A program made the translations under genes and the position numbers. The notes beneath the pieces are model-generated. The model was given only the letters and a program-made list of their open reading frames with translations, was not told the DNA's origin and ran no database searches. From Pedobacter gandavensis (GTDB lineage Bacteria; Bacteroidota; Bacteroidia; Sphingobacteriales; Sphingobacteriaceae), in the NCBI RefSeq assembly GCF_014172405.1, contig NZ_WNXC01000010.1, forward strand, positions 124,001 to 188,000: a DNA stretch of 64,000 bases. The letters run 5' to 3'. This document shows positions 52,161 to 61,538 of this stretch, piece after piece (the first letter of the stretch is position 1; every line of letters begins with the position of its first letter).

Positions 52161-53795
52161 TTAATCAACGTTATCGTGTAAAAATGAGTTATTCGGTCTG
52201 ATCTCTGTTGATCCTTCTTCATCATTACTCAAAGTAAATCTTGATACCTGAGATTCTGAAGAGTGCTGAACCTGCTCCAACTGCATTTGCTTACGTTTAT
52301 AAGCCGGCTCATTTTCCAGTTCCTGCAAACCATTGCTGGTTCTCAGTTTCATACTCAGGTCCTTTAATCTTAAGATACGCTCTTTAGATTTTTTCAGCTG
52401 ATCTTCGATAGAATCATCATTCTTATCATCATCTGCACCTGGCTCTTCGATTTCCTGACGTTGAGGCTCTACATTGTTATGAAATACGGATTCTGGTTTT
52501 TCAAAAGTAAAATCAGTTTCCGCCACTTTGACCTCAAACTCAAAAGAAGGATCATGTTGATTTTCGGCAACAGGAGCCTCTTCTTCTACTAAAGTATGTC
52601 TAACGATGCCATTGTTATCTGGCTCTTGATAAGCTCTTTTATTGTTGCCATATAAATCACCAAAAAGATCAGATTGCTTGATCTCTTCTTTAGATTTCAT
52701 TACTGGCTCATTGGAATAAGCTTCCGGTCTTGGAGCGATAAAAGAATTTACTGCTTCTACCGGTTTAACCAATGGAGCCTCCTCAGGCGTAAGCAAAGAA
52801 ACTTTTCTTACATTTTTTTTTTCTTCATCACGTTGTTCTGTAGTTTGGAATCCAGTCGCAATAATCGTTACCGATAATTTGTCCTCCAGATTCTCATCAA
52901 TACAGTTACCCCAGATCAGGTCCGCAGAAAGTCCTGCTTTATCCTGAATATAGTCCGTGATAATGGTCACCTCATCCATCGTTACTTCACGTAATCCTGA
53001 ACTGATATTTAATAAAATATATCTGGCGCCTTCAATTTCGTTATCTTTTAACAATGGAGAAGCCAATGCGCCTTCCACTGCGTTTAATGCTCTATTCTCA
53101 CCATCACAAGCAAAACTACCCATGATTGAAACCCCACTGTCCTTCATCACCGTACGCACATCCTTAAAATCCACGTTGATGTAACCAGGTACTGTAATGA
53201 TCTCTGCAATTCCTTTGGCTGCGGTAGTTAAGATATCATCTGCCTGTGCAAAAGCAGAACCTAAAGTCAGGTTACCGAAAATTTCCCTTAACCTGTCGTT
53301 CGAGATCACAAGGTAAGAGTCTACATATTTCTTCAGCTCATCCAAACCATCATTGGCCTGCATCTTACGTCTTTTACCTTCAAAGGCAAATGGCGTAGTT
53401 ACAATCGCAACGGTTAGGATATCCAATTCTTTCGCGGCTTTAGCAATAATCGGGCTTGCACCTGTTCCGGTACCACCACCCATTCCGGCAGTGATAAATA
53501 ACATCTTTGTGGTGCTTCCCAGCATTTGTTTGATGTCATCTATATTCTCTATAGCAGAATTCTTCCCTACCTCAGGAATTGAGCCTGCACCCATTCCCTC
53601 TGTTAAGCTAGCACCCAATTGTACCTTATTAGGGATCGGACTAAACTCCAATGCTTGCGCATCTGTATTACAAATAATAAAGTCTACACCTGTAATTCCC
53701 TGACGGTACATATGGTTTACCGCATTACCACCACCGCCACCAACACCAATAACCTTGATGATTGATGACTTATCTTTTAACATTTCGAACTGCAT
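52161..53795 (-). CDS. ftsZ: cell division GTPase FtsZ
   Basis: 544 aa from ATG 53795 (MQFEMLKDKSSIIKV). The only upstream start is TTG at 53846. The GTP-binding motif GGGTGTG lies at residues 106-112, and the tubulin-like and T7-loop regions (YINVDFKDVRTVM) are present. A long variable linker (about residues 320-520) rich in acidic residues and Pro/Ser precedes the end. FtsZ forms the Z-ring. The chain is longer than E. coli FtsZ (383 aa) mostly because of this linker. It is the last gene of the dcw cluster and is closed by a terminator. Confidence 0.97.
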   Translation of the reverse strand: MQFEMLKDKSSIIKVIGVGGGGGNAVNHMYRQGITGVDFIICNTDAQALEFSPIPNKVQLGASLTEGMGAGSIPEVGKNSAIENIDDIKQMLGSTTKMLFITAGMGGGTGTGASPIIAKAAKELDILTVAIVTTPFAFEGKRRKMQANDGLDELKKYVDSYLVISNDRLREIFGNLTLGSAFAQADDILTTAAKGIAEIITVPGYINVDFKDVRTVMKDSGVSIMGSFACDGENRALNAVEGALASPLLKDNEIEGARYILLNISSGLREVTMDEVTIITDYIQDKAGLSADLIWGNCIDENLEDKLSVTIIATGFQTTEQRDEEKKNVRKVSLLTPEEAPLVKPVEAVNSFIAPRPEAYSNEPVMKSKEEIKQSDLFGDLYGNNKRAYQEPDNNGIVRHTLVEEEAPVAENQHDPSFEFEVKVAETDFTFEKPESVFHNNVEPQRQEIEEPGADDDKNDDSIEDQLKKSKERILRLKDLSMKLRTSNGLQELENEPAYKRKQMQLEQVQHSSESQVSRFTLSNDEEGSTEIRPNNSFLHDNVD

Positions 53796-53924
53796 ATCTT
53801 TATGAATCAGTTGTTTAAAAATTCGTTTTTCCTGTTCATCTACCAACGTAATAATACCAATTTTTAACAGGGCTTTTCTATATCTGTTTGGAATGTGGAA
53901 AAATCGCTAATTGTGGATAAGTAT

Positions 53925-55286
53925 TTATGATTTAATATAATCTTCGTCGCTTACGTTCATATCGTCCTTTACAAAGTCTTTAGCCTTTGCCAATAGCTTA
54001 TCAAAGAGCCCACCACCAGAATTTTTGTTTTTGTCTTTACCCTCTTTAGGTTTTTCAACATACACACCTGGTTGTTTCATTTCTTCAATTAACTCCTCTG
54101 CTTTTTGAATTCCTTTGATCAGCAAACCAACACTGGTTGCATACATCGGGCTTTTCAAATCGTCATAAATCGTCTTCGGCATGTCTTCATATTTCGACAA
54201 ATGCTCGTTTGGATAACCAACGCGGCAATCTAAACCAGTCACATATTCTACCAATTGAGAAAGGTGTTTCAGCAAGGCACCACCACCAGTGATGACCACA
54301 CCACCAATCAGTTTTTTCTCATATCCTGACGATTTAATTTCATAATAAACATGCTCAATGATTTCTTCCATACGGGCCTGGATCACATAAGCTAAGTTTT
54401 TTACAGAAATCTCTTTTGGCTCTCTTCCACGAAGTCCGGGAACACAAATGATTTCATTTTCTTTGTTTTCTTCAGCCAGGGCAGAACCGAAACGGGTCTT
54501 CAACAATTCAGCCTGATTTCTCATTACAGAACATCCCTCACGAATATCTTCCGTTACGCTGTTACCACCAAACGGGATTACAGCAGTATGGCGGATGATG
54601 CCTTCATGAAAAATAGCAATATCGGTTGTACCACCACCAATATCCACTAAAGCAATACCAGCTTCCTTCTCTTCATCGCTCAACACCGACTCTGAAGAAG
54701 CAAGCGGTTCTAAAATTAATTCCTGAGTTTGTAACCCGGCATTGGTTACACACCTCATGATATTTTTAACCGCAGTTACCTGTCCGGAGATGATGTGGAA
54801 GTTCGCCTCTAAGCGTACTCCTGCCATCCCAATCGGGTCTTTTACACCGGGCTCATTATCGATCGTAAATTCCTGAGGCAAGACATGAATGATTTCTTCT
54901 CCTGGGGGCATCACCAGTTTGAACATATCGTCAATTAATTTGTCTATATCCTTTTTACCAATTTCATTGTTCAGCTCTCTTCTGGTCAAAATCCCACGGT
55001 GTTGCAAACTCTTGATATGCTGACCAGCAATACCAACGTTCACCACGCGGATTTCTACATTCGATTGACCGCTGGCAACTTCCACTGCCTGTGCGATACC
55101 CTGAACTGTTTTTTGGATGTTCGAAACCACACCACGGGTTACCCCTGATGATTCCGCTTTTCCAATGCCCAATACCTCTATTTTTTTATGCTGAGTGCGC
55201 CGACCAACGATCACGCAAATTTTTGTAGTACCAATATCCAATCCTACTACGATTGGAGACTGCACGATAGATTTTTCTTTGCCCAT
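53925..55286 (-). CDS. ftsA: cell division protein FtsA
   Basis: 453 aa. Actin-like ATPase fold, opening VVGLDIGTTKICVIVG, with the SHS2 insert (about 85-165), the phosphate-2 motif ALVDIGGGTTDIAIF and the adenosine motif VVITGGGALLKHL. The C-terminal part (about 400-453) is a Lys-rich linker that ends in a helical stretch GGLFDKLLAKAKDFVKDDM, which can serve as the membrane-targeting amphipathic helix. It tethers FtsZ to the membrane. It lies 129 bp upstream of ftsZ. Confidence 0.96.
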   Translation of the reverse strand: MGKEKSIVQSPIVVGLDIGTTKICVIVGRRTQHKKIEVLGIGKAESSGVTRGVVSNIQKTVQGIAQAVEVASGQSNVEIRVVNVGIAGQHIKSLQHRGILTRRELNNEIGKKDIDKLIDDMFKLVMPPGEEIIHVLPQEFTIDNEPGVKDPIGMAGVRLEANFHIISGQVTAVKNIMRCVTNAGLQTQELILEPLASSESVLSDEEKEAGIALVDIGGGTTDIAIFHEGIIRHTAVIPFGGNSVTEDIREGCSVMRNQAELLKTRFGSALAEENKENEIICVPGLRGREPKEISVKNLAYVIQARMEEIIEHVYYEIKSSGYEKKLIGGVVITGGGALLKHLSQLVEYVTGLDCRVGYPNEHLSKYEDMPKTIYDDLKSPMYATSVGLLIKGIQKAEELIEEMKQPGVYVEKPKEGKDKNKNSGGGLFDKLLAKAKDFVKDDMNVSDEDYIKS

Positions 55287-55339
55287 AACTATATCGATTT
55301 GCTGAGTTATATTCTTGTTGTTTTCTGGTATCTGTATTC

Positions 55340-56557
55340 TTATTTCTTTTCTGCTGCCGTTGCCGGCTTCTTCGCAGGTACTTTTGCTGTTTTAGTTCCG
55401 GCTTTTACCGTAGTCGCTTTTTTTACCGGGGGAGCTGTACCCGTCTTTTTCACTGGATCGGTTGCTGACTTCTTCAACGAAGCTGTCTTTTTCGCTGGAC
55501 TAACCACTGGTTTAGCTTTAGGCTTTGGCTTAGGCTCCGTCTTTTTAACCGTAGGCTTTACCGTTTCCACCTTCTTCGCCGCCGGCTTAATGACCGGCTT
55601 TTCTGCTGGAGGCTTGGATGACGCTACAGCCAAACTTCCATCCGGCACATCAGGATCTTCCGCATCGTTTTTCATTTCCTTTGCAATCTGCTGCAAAACT
55701 AAGGCGCTAATCGCCCCCTTAGCCGCTTTCGCAGTATCACTAATCGTTGGCCGCTTTACGCCATTTACCACCTGCGAATCTGGTTTGTTCTTTTCACAAA
55801 CTACCTGATTCGTGTATTTGATATTGATAGTCTTATAAGTATCCCATCCCACTTTCGGCATGGCCTGCTTATAAAACGCCAGAAGATTTCTCATTTTCAC
55901 CTGCAAAGAATCAGCAGAACCCAGCAAGATGCGCTGGTTACCTACTCTTGGGATCAACTCAATATCCATTTTATCATCTACAAACAACTGCTCTATTTGT
56001 GAATCCCACAAAGTATCCCTTTTAATAAACTTAGCCGTCTCATACAAATCTGCGGCCAGTTTGGTGATTAAAGTATCCACCCGACCACTAAAACGCTCCA
56101 TGATGTTTCCATTTGCCACCAATACATTGGCGGTAAAGTTCGGAGACACCGGCATTTTCAGTCCATCACGATCAATGTAATAATCCTGTCCGCCAGCATT
56201 GATCACCCTTAAAATAGGCTGACGCTGCGTAATTTGAATGTGAATCACCCCATCCATGTCTGCAAACACAATCGCACGGGCAATGTATGGATTAGAAATT
56301 ATCTTCTTCTCAATCGCATGAAGATTAATATTCTCTAGCTTTTGACCGATTAAAGAGCCCTGGCTCTGCTTTAAAACCGCATCTATCTCCTCGCGCTCGA
56401 TAAAATTATCTGCACCAGGAATTAATATTTTGACATTCGTAATGGTCACCGTATTCTTTTTCATGCTGATGAAACTCATGAGCACAACCACCCCACACAG
56501 GCATAAAACCCATGCAAAGCATCTGAATACAAATTTCCAATTGATGTCTTTAAACAT
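55340..56557 (-). CDS. ftsQ: cell division protein FtsQ/DivIB with Lys/Pro-rich tail
   Basis: 405 aa. It has an N-terminal cytoplasmic stub, one span (about 11-27, FAWVLCLCGVVVLMSFI), a POTRA domain (about 35-105; VTITNVKILIPGADNFIERE) and the beta domain of FtsQ (to about 260). The last 93 residues (313-405) hold 27 Lys and 15 Pro plus many Ala and Thr in short KKP/KKT-type units, much like histone H1-like tails. FtsQ bridges early and late division proteins in the periplasm, so the tail would lie there and could bind acidic polymers. It overlaps murC by 8 bp. Confidence 0.9.
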   Translation of the reverse strand: MFKDINWKFVFRCFAWVLCLCGVVVLMSFISMKKNTVTITNVKILIPGADNFIEREEIDAVLKQSQGSLIGQKLENINLHAIEKKIISNPYIARAIVFADMDGVIHIQITQRQPILRVINAGGQDYYIDRDGLKMPVSPNFTANVLVANGNIMERFSGRVDTLITKLAADLYETAKFIKRDTLWDSQIEQLFVDDKMDIELIPRVGNQRILLGSADSLQVKMRNLLAFYKQAMPKVGWDTYKTINIKYTNQVVCEKNKPDSQVVNGVKRPTISDTAKAAKGAISALVLQQIAKEMKNDAEDPDVPDGSLAVASSKPPAEKPVIKPAAKKVETVKPTVKKTEPKPKPKAKPVVSPAKKTASLKKSATDPVKKTGTAPPVKKATTVKAGTKTAKVPAKKPATAAEKK

Positions 56558-57905
56558 TAGTGAAATTAGTTTTTAATGGTTGTATTAACGTGTCAATATC
56601 CCCTGCGCCAACCGTAATCAGCAGCTCAGGGTTTTTAATTTTAATCCGCTCCAACACAAGGTCTTTCGCGCAAATCTCTTTACTATCCAATGTGATTTTA
56701 TCCAGTAAAAATGCAGCATCAACACCTTCAATAGGCAACTCTCTCGCCGGGTAAATTTCCAGCAAAATCAAGTCATCTACCGTACTCAAAACCTCTGCAA
56801 ATCCAGCGGCAAAATCGCGTGTGCGACTGAACAAATGAGGCTGAAAAATCACCGTCATTTTCTTGTTCGGATACAACTGTCTTACTGCATGAAAACATGC
56901 TTTTAATTCTTCAGGATGATGTGCATAATCGTCAATATAAATGTGTTCATTGGTATTGACCAGGTATTCAAATCTTCTCTTTACACCTTTAAAACTGGCA
57001 ATAGCGCCCTTTATTTTATCCGCATCAATGCCTAGCTTTAAGGCCACTGCCATTGCCGCAACTGCATTTTCTACGTTGTGTGTACCCGGTAACATCAACT
57101 GCACATCATCAATTCGGAAATCACCATCTACATAGTCAAATACAAATCTGGAATTGATGACCCGAATGTTTTCTCCTTTGATCGAGGAAGCCATTCCAGC
57201 GCTGTAGCTAATCCCATCTGCTAAAGGCAAGCCTGCCTTCACAAACAAGGTGCCTTCCGGCTTCAGCTGTCCGGCAAACAAACGGAAAGATTCTTCCAGC
57301 TTACTCGCATCACCATAAATGTCTAAATGATCCGCATCCATAGAAGTGATCACCGATAAATCCGGATGTAAGGTCAGGAAAGAGCGATCATATTCATCAG
57401 CTTCTACTACAACCACGTTATTGGCACCCAAGATGAAGTTACTGTGGTAATTGCTGGCAATTCCACCTAAGAAGGCAGTACAGCCATAGCCAGTAGCTGT
57501 CAGCACATGGGCAATGATCGAAGAGGTTGTGGTCTTACCATGCGTACCCGCAACGGCAATACAAAACTGTCCTTCACTGATGATCCCCAAGACTTCGGAA
57601 CGTTTTTTCATCACAAAGGCTTGCTCCTGGAAATAATGCAGCAAAGCACTGTGTTTAGGAATTGCAGGCGTGTACACCACTAAAGTATATTCATCGCTCG
57701 TCAGGAATTCTACAGGCAAGGTAAATACCTCATCCACATAAGAGATCAAAATTCCCTCTTCTTCCAAAGACTGCGTCAATGTAGTTCTGGTTTTATCGTA
57801 GCCACAAACCTCGCAACCTCTGCTTTTGAAGTAACGAGCCAGGGCACTCATCCCAATGCCACCAATACCTACAAAATAAATCCGTTTAATCTTATCTAAC
57901 TTCAT
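56550..57905 (-). CDS. murC: UDP-N-acetylmuramate-L-alanine ligase
   Basis: 451 aa. Mur ligase with the N-terminal UDP-binding GIGGIGMSALARYF, the ATP loop VAGTHGKTTTSS, and the C-terminal domain with RFEYLVNTNEHIYIDDYAHHPEEL. It adds L-Ala to UDP-MurNAc in the cytoplasm. The length and motifs are normal. It starts 14 bp inside the end of murG and overlaps ftsQ at its own end, so the genes are translationally coupled. Confidence 0.96.
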   Translation of the reverse strand: MKLDKIKRIYFVGIGGIGMSALARYFKSRGCEVCGYDKTRTTLTQSLEEEGILISYVDEVFTLPVEFLTSDEYTLVVYTPAIPKHSALLHYFQEQAFVMKKRSEVLGIISEGQFCIAVAGTHGKTTTSSIIAHVLTATGYGCTAFLGGIASNYHSNFILGANNVVVVEADEYDRSFLTLHPDLSVITSMDADHLDIYGDASKLEESFRLFAGQLKPEGTLFVKAGLPLADGISYSAGMASSIKGENIRVINSRFVFDYVDGDFRIDDVQLMLPGTHNVENAVAAMAVALKLGIDADKIKGAIASFKGVKRRFEYLVNTNEHIYIDDYAHHPEELKACFHAVRQLYPNKKMTVIFQPHLFSRTRDFAAGFAEVLSTVDDLILLEIYPARELPIEGVDAAFLLDKITLDSKEICAKDLVLERIKIKNPELLITVGAGDIDTLIQPLKTNFTNV

Positions 57906-59019
57906 TTAGACCTCCTTTTCCTGCCAAAATCAATACCTCTTCTGCAATGATGTTATCCGCATCAGGCAAAGCCATTTTTCCTATATTTTCAGAAAGCGCT
58001 TTACAGCGATTCTTATCATTTAATAAACTCAATGCTTCCGACACCAGGGTATCTTCTGCGGAACGATCAGCAATTAAAAGTGCAGCATGGTGTTTCACCA
58101 AGGCCATTGCATTTTTAGTCTGATGGTCTTCCGCTACATTTGGAGAAGGTACCAGGATTACTGGTTTTTTAATCAAACACAGTTCTGCAATCGTCCCTGC
58201 TCCTGCTCTGGAAATGATCACATCTGCAGCTGCATAGGCCATATCCATCTTATTCAAGAATTCCAGAATACAAACATTAGGATGGTAATCCAAACCTAAG
58301 CGCTCTACAATCCCTTTGTAATAATATTTACCCGTCTGCCAGATCACCTGAACATCCTGAGCAATTAAATCTTGTAAATGCTTTTCAATGCTTTTATTTA
58401 AAGTACCAGCACCCAAACTGCCACCGGTCACCAGGATGGTTTTCTTTAAGGGATCCAACTTCAATAACTCTGCACCAGCATGGTGTTTCTGTGCGATATC
58501 TACCACATCTTTCCTTACCGGATTTCCTGTTTTCAGGATATTTTCCACAGGAAAGAACTGATCCATGTCATCAAAAGCCACACACACTTTCGCCGCATTT
58601 TTCCCCAACCATTTATTGGTTACCCCGGCATAAGAGTTTTGCTCCTGAATCAGGTAAGGGACTTTTTTTAATGATGCAGCAAATAAAATTGGTCCGGAAG
58701 CATAACCTCCTACACCAACCACTACATCAGGTTTAAAATCAGCAATTAACTTCAAGGCTTTACGCATGCTTCCAAGCATTTTAAATGGCAAACTTAAATT
58801 TTTTACGATCGAGCCTCTTTGTATACCGCTGATGTTTAAACCTATGATCTTATATCCGGCAGCTGGAACTTTTTCCATTTCCATTCTGCCTGTTGCGCCG
58901 ACAAATAAAATCTCACAGCCTGGCTCCATGCGTTTTAAAGCATTCGCTATCGATATGGCCGGAAAAATATGTCCGCCAGTACCGCCACCTGAAATAATTA
59001 CTCTCGTTGCTCTATTCAT
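57892..59019 (-). CDS. murG: UDP-GlcNAc:lipid I N-acetylglucosaminyltransferase
   Basis: 375 aa. GT28 family with the N-terminal loop ISGGGTGGHIFPAISIANAL, the second glycine-rich loop VTGGSLGAGTLNKSI, and the donor-site motif ISRAGAGTIAELCLIKKPVI. It converts lipid I to lipid II at the inner face of the membrane. It sits between ftsW (6 bp) and murC (overlap 14 bp) in the dcw cluster. Confidence 0.96.
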   Translation of the reverse strand: MNRATRVIISGGGTGGHIFPAISIANALKRMEPGCEILFVGATGRMEMEKVPAAGYKIIGLNISGIQRGSIVKNLSLPFKMLGSMRKALKLIADFKPDVVVGVGGYASGPILFAASLKKVPYLIQEQNSYAGVTNKWLGKNAAKVCVAFDDMDQFFPVENILKTGNPVRKDVVDIAQKHHAGAELLKLDPLKKTILVTGGSLGAGTLNKSIEKHLQDLIAQDVQVIWQTGKYYYKGIVERLGLDYHPNVCILEFLNKMDMAYAAADVIISRAGAGTIAELCLIKKPVILVPSPNVAEDHQTKNAMALVKHHAALLIADRSAEDTLVSEALSLLNDKNRCKALSENIGKMALPDADNIIAEEVLILAGKGGLNEVR

Positions 59020-59024
59020 CTTCT

Positions 59025-60191
59025 TTAATCAATTGCAGGAATTTCACCTACAACTACTTTTTTATTGATATTCTCTTCCACATCTCTGCTCACACTCAGG
59101 ATAATTCCGAAGGCGATACTGGTAAAAATCATGGAAGTACCTCCCATACTTACCAATGGCAAAGGAACCCCGGTAACCGGACCTAAGCCTACAGCTACAG
59201 CCATATTTGCGAAAGCCTGAATCGTCAGACTAAAGCTTAATCCCGCAGCCAGTAAAGCCCCGAAGGCCTTAGGACTCTGCGTGACAATCCGGACACATCG
59301 GTAAAGTAGCACCAGGTACAACACAATTACCGTCATCGCCCCTAATAAACCATATTCCTCCACGATAATCGCGAAGATAAAATCGGAGTATGGGTGTGGT
59401 AAAAAGTTTCTTTGCGTACTATTTCCCGGACCTTTTCCAAAAACACCGCCTGTTGCCAATGCGATTTTCGATTGATCTGCCTGATACGTTTTATCAGAAT
59501 TCTGCATCTCCGGATGTAAAAACGAATTTACCCTGGATTTATAGGTTCCTGCTCTGGGGCCTAAAAACACGATAAACAATAGCAATACTGCACCACCGGC
59601 ACAAACTATTGAAATCTGTTTGATGGAAATTCTACCAATAATCAACAATAAGATACTCACCCCAAACAACATAATTGCCGTCGATAAATTCGCCCAGGCA
59701 ATCAGTACAAAAACCACACAAACCGATCCCATGATTGGGAGAAAAGCTTCTTTTACATCTTTAATATTCTCTTGCTTCTTGGTCAGCATCCTTGCCAAAA
59801 AGGTAATTAAGGCTAGTTTCGCCAAATCGGAAGTTTGGAAAGTCAATCCAATCACAGGAATCTTCACCCAACGGGAAGCATCATTGATATTCGCTCCAAA
59901 AACCGCCGTGTAAAACAGCAGTGGAATCGTGATGATCATCAAAACCTTAGAGATCCCCGCATAATACTTATAGTCCAGCAAATGTGCAATATAGATCATC
60001 CCTATACCCATGATCACAAAGATCAGGTGTTTCGTTAACAATACTTTTTCAACGGTTTTATTCACTTTATAGGCATATGTTCCCGTTGCACTATATACGG
60101 TGAGTATAGAGATCAGCGATAAAAGGATAATGATCAGCCATATCCAGCGATCTCCTTTTGTCTTGTCTAAAATCTGATTAATTGCGATCAT
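59025..60191 (-). CDS. ftsW: lipid II polymerase/division protein FtsW
   Basis: 388 aa, about ten spans of the SEDS family. Motifs seen are SDLAKLALITFLAR, the periplasmic loop GPGNSTQRNFLPHPYSDFIF and, near the C-terminus, VTGVPLPLVSMGGTSMIF. It polymerises septal glycan strands together with its partner transpeptidase, whose gene should lie outside the window. It is positioned between murD and murG. RodA is excluded by context and by length. Confidence 0.95.
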   Translation of the reverse strand: MIAINQILDKTKGDRWIWLIIILLSLISILTVYSATGTYAYKVNKTVEKVLLTKHLIFVIMGIGMIYIAHLLDYKYYAGISKVLMIITIPLLFYTAVFGANINDASRWVKIPVIGLTFQTSDLAKLALITFLARMLTKKQENIKDVKEAFLPIMGSVCVVFVLIAWANLSTAIMLFGVSILLLIIGRISIKQISIVCAGGAVLLLFIVFLGPRAGTYKSRVNSFLHPEMQNSDKTYQADQSKIALATGGVFGKGPGNSTQRNFLPHPYSDFIFAIIVEEYGLLGAMTVIVLYLVLLYRCVRIVTQSPKAFGALLAAGLSFSLTIQAFANMAVAVGLGPVTGVPLPLVSMGGTSMIFTSIAFGIILSVSRDVEENINKKVVVGEIPAID

Positions 60192-60194
60192 AAC

Positions 60195-61538
60195 TTACAG
60201 TTCTTTCACAGCCATTTTAAACTGATTTCCACGGTCTTCGTAATTTTTGAATAGATCAAAACTTGCGCAAGCCGGTGATAACAGCACCGTATTTCCTTTA
60301 TTCGCCAAGTGGTAAGCCACCTGAACGGCTTCATTTGCAGAGAACGTGTTGACGATCACTTCTACATCATCTTCAAAAGCCTCATGGATTCTCTTATTGT
60401 CTTTTCCTAAGCATACAATTGCCCTTACTTTCTCACGAACCAGGTCTTTCAACATGCTGTAGTCATTTCCTTTGTCTACCCCACCCATAATCAGGATTAC
60501 CCCAGGGTTAACGCTTTCCAACGCATACCAGGTAGAGTTAACATTAGTCGCTTTGGAATCGTTGATATACTCCACACCCGAGATTTTACCCACATGTTCC
60601 AGGCGATGTTCTACATTTTTGAAATCACTCATGCTCTCACGAATCACGGAATTTTTGATATCCAATATTTTCGCAACTATGCCCGCAGCCATAGAATTAT
60701 AAACATTATGCTTGCCTTGTAAAGCTAATTCTGTGATCGACATGGTTAATTCCTCTTTTAAGTTAATGTTGATGTGTAGGTTATTGCCCTCCAGATAAGC
60801 GCCATTTTCAATTTCCTTACGGATAGAGAAAGCCACTATTTTGGAGTTGATTTTGACAGACTTCATTGCTTTCAAAGTCTCGTCGTCATCAGCACAATAA
60901 ATGAAAACATCATCACTCTGCTGATTTTGGGTAATCCGCAATTTTGAGGCTGCATAATTACTCAGTTTATAATCGTACCGGTCTAAATGATCCGGCGTAA
61001 TGTTCAATAAAATCGAGATATCCGCCCTGAATGCATACATATCGTCCAACATAAAGCTGGAAATTTCCAATACGTAATAATCAAAATCAGCCGTTGCTAC
61101 CAAGGCAGCAAAGCTATTCCCAATATTTCCTGCCAAAGCCACGTTCAATCCCGCATTTTTCAAAATGTGGTACGTCAACAAGGAAGTCGTTGTTTTACCA
61201 TTTGACCCGGTAATACAAATCGTTTTTGCCTTGGTATATCTTTTCGCAAACTCAATCTCTGAGATCACCGAAATACCTTTTTCTTTCAATGCTTTGATCA
61301 TTGGCGCAGTTTCCGGAATCCCAGGGCTCTTTACCACCTCTGTCGCATTCAAAATCAATTCAGCGGTATGCTGTTTTTCTTCGAAGGCGATATTCAGTTC
61401 TTCCAAACGTTCTTTATACTGAGTAGCAATAGCACCCAGATCAGATACAAAGACTTCAAATCCCTGTTTCTGCGCTAACATTGCTGCACCTACACCGCTT
61501 TCTCCGGCTCCCAATACGACTATCCTTTGCTTTTCCAT
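60195..61538 (-). CDS. murD: UDP-N-acetylmuramoyl-L-alanine-D-glutamate ligase
   Basis: 447 aa. N-terminal domain VVLGAGESGVGAAMLAQKQG, Mur-ligase ATP loop CITGSNGKTTTSLLTYH and the C-terminal part with EHRLEHVGKISGVEYINDSK. It adds D-Glu to UDP-MurNAc-L-Ala. Its ATG overlaps the mraY stop codon by 1 base (TAATG), which implies translational coupling. The length fits the family. Confidence 0.96.
   Translation of the reverse strand: MEKQRIVVLGAGESGVGAAMLAQKQGFEVFVSDLGAIATQYKERLEELNIAFEEKQHTAELILNATEVVKSPGIPETAPMIKALKEKGISVISEIEFAKRYTKAKTICITGSNGKTTTSLLTYHILKNAGLNVALAGNIGNSFAALVATADFDYYVLEISSFMLDDMYAFRADISILLNITPDHLDRYDYKLSNYAASKLRITQNQQSDDVFIYCADDDETLKAMKSVKINSKIVAFSIRKEIENGAYLEGNNLHININLKEELTMSITELALQGKHNVYNSMAAGIVAKILDIKNSVIRESMSDFKNVEHRLEHVGKISGVEYINDSKATNVNSTWYALESVNPGVILIMGGVDKGNDYSMLKDLVREKVRAIVCLGKDNKRIHEAFEDDVEVIVNTFSANEAVQVAYHLANKGNTVLLSPACASFDLFKNYEDRGNQFKMAVKEL

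Noticed and set aside
53796..53846. 17-codon N-terminal extension of FtsZ from TTG
   Set aside because: The sequence before SSIIKVIGVGG is not conserved in the family as I know it, and ATG 53795 is available.
55188..55808. 206-codon plus-strand frame with membrane-like Ala/Phe/Gly-rich repeats
   Set aside because: It is the antisense reading of the ftsQ Lys/Pro-rich tail and of the ftsA start. The repeats are a by-product of that tail's codons.
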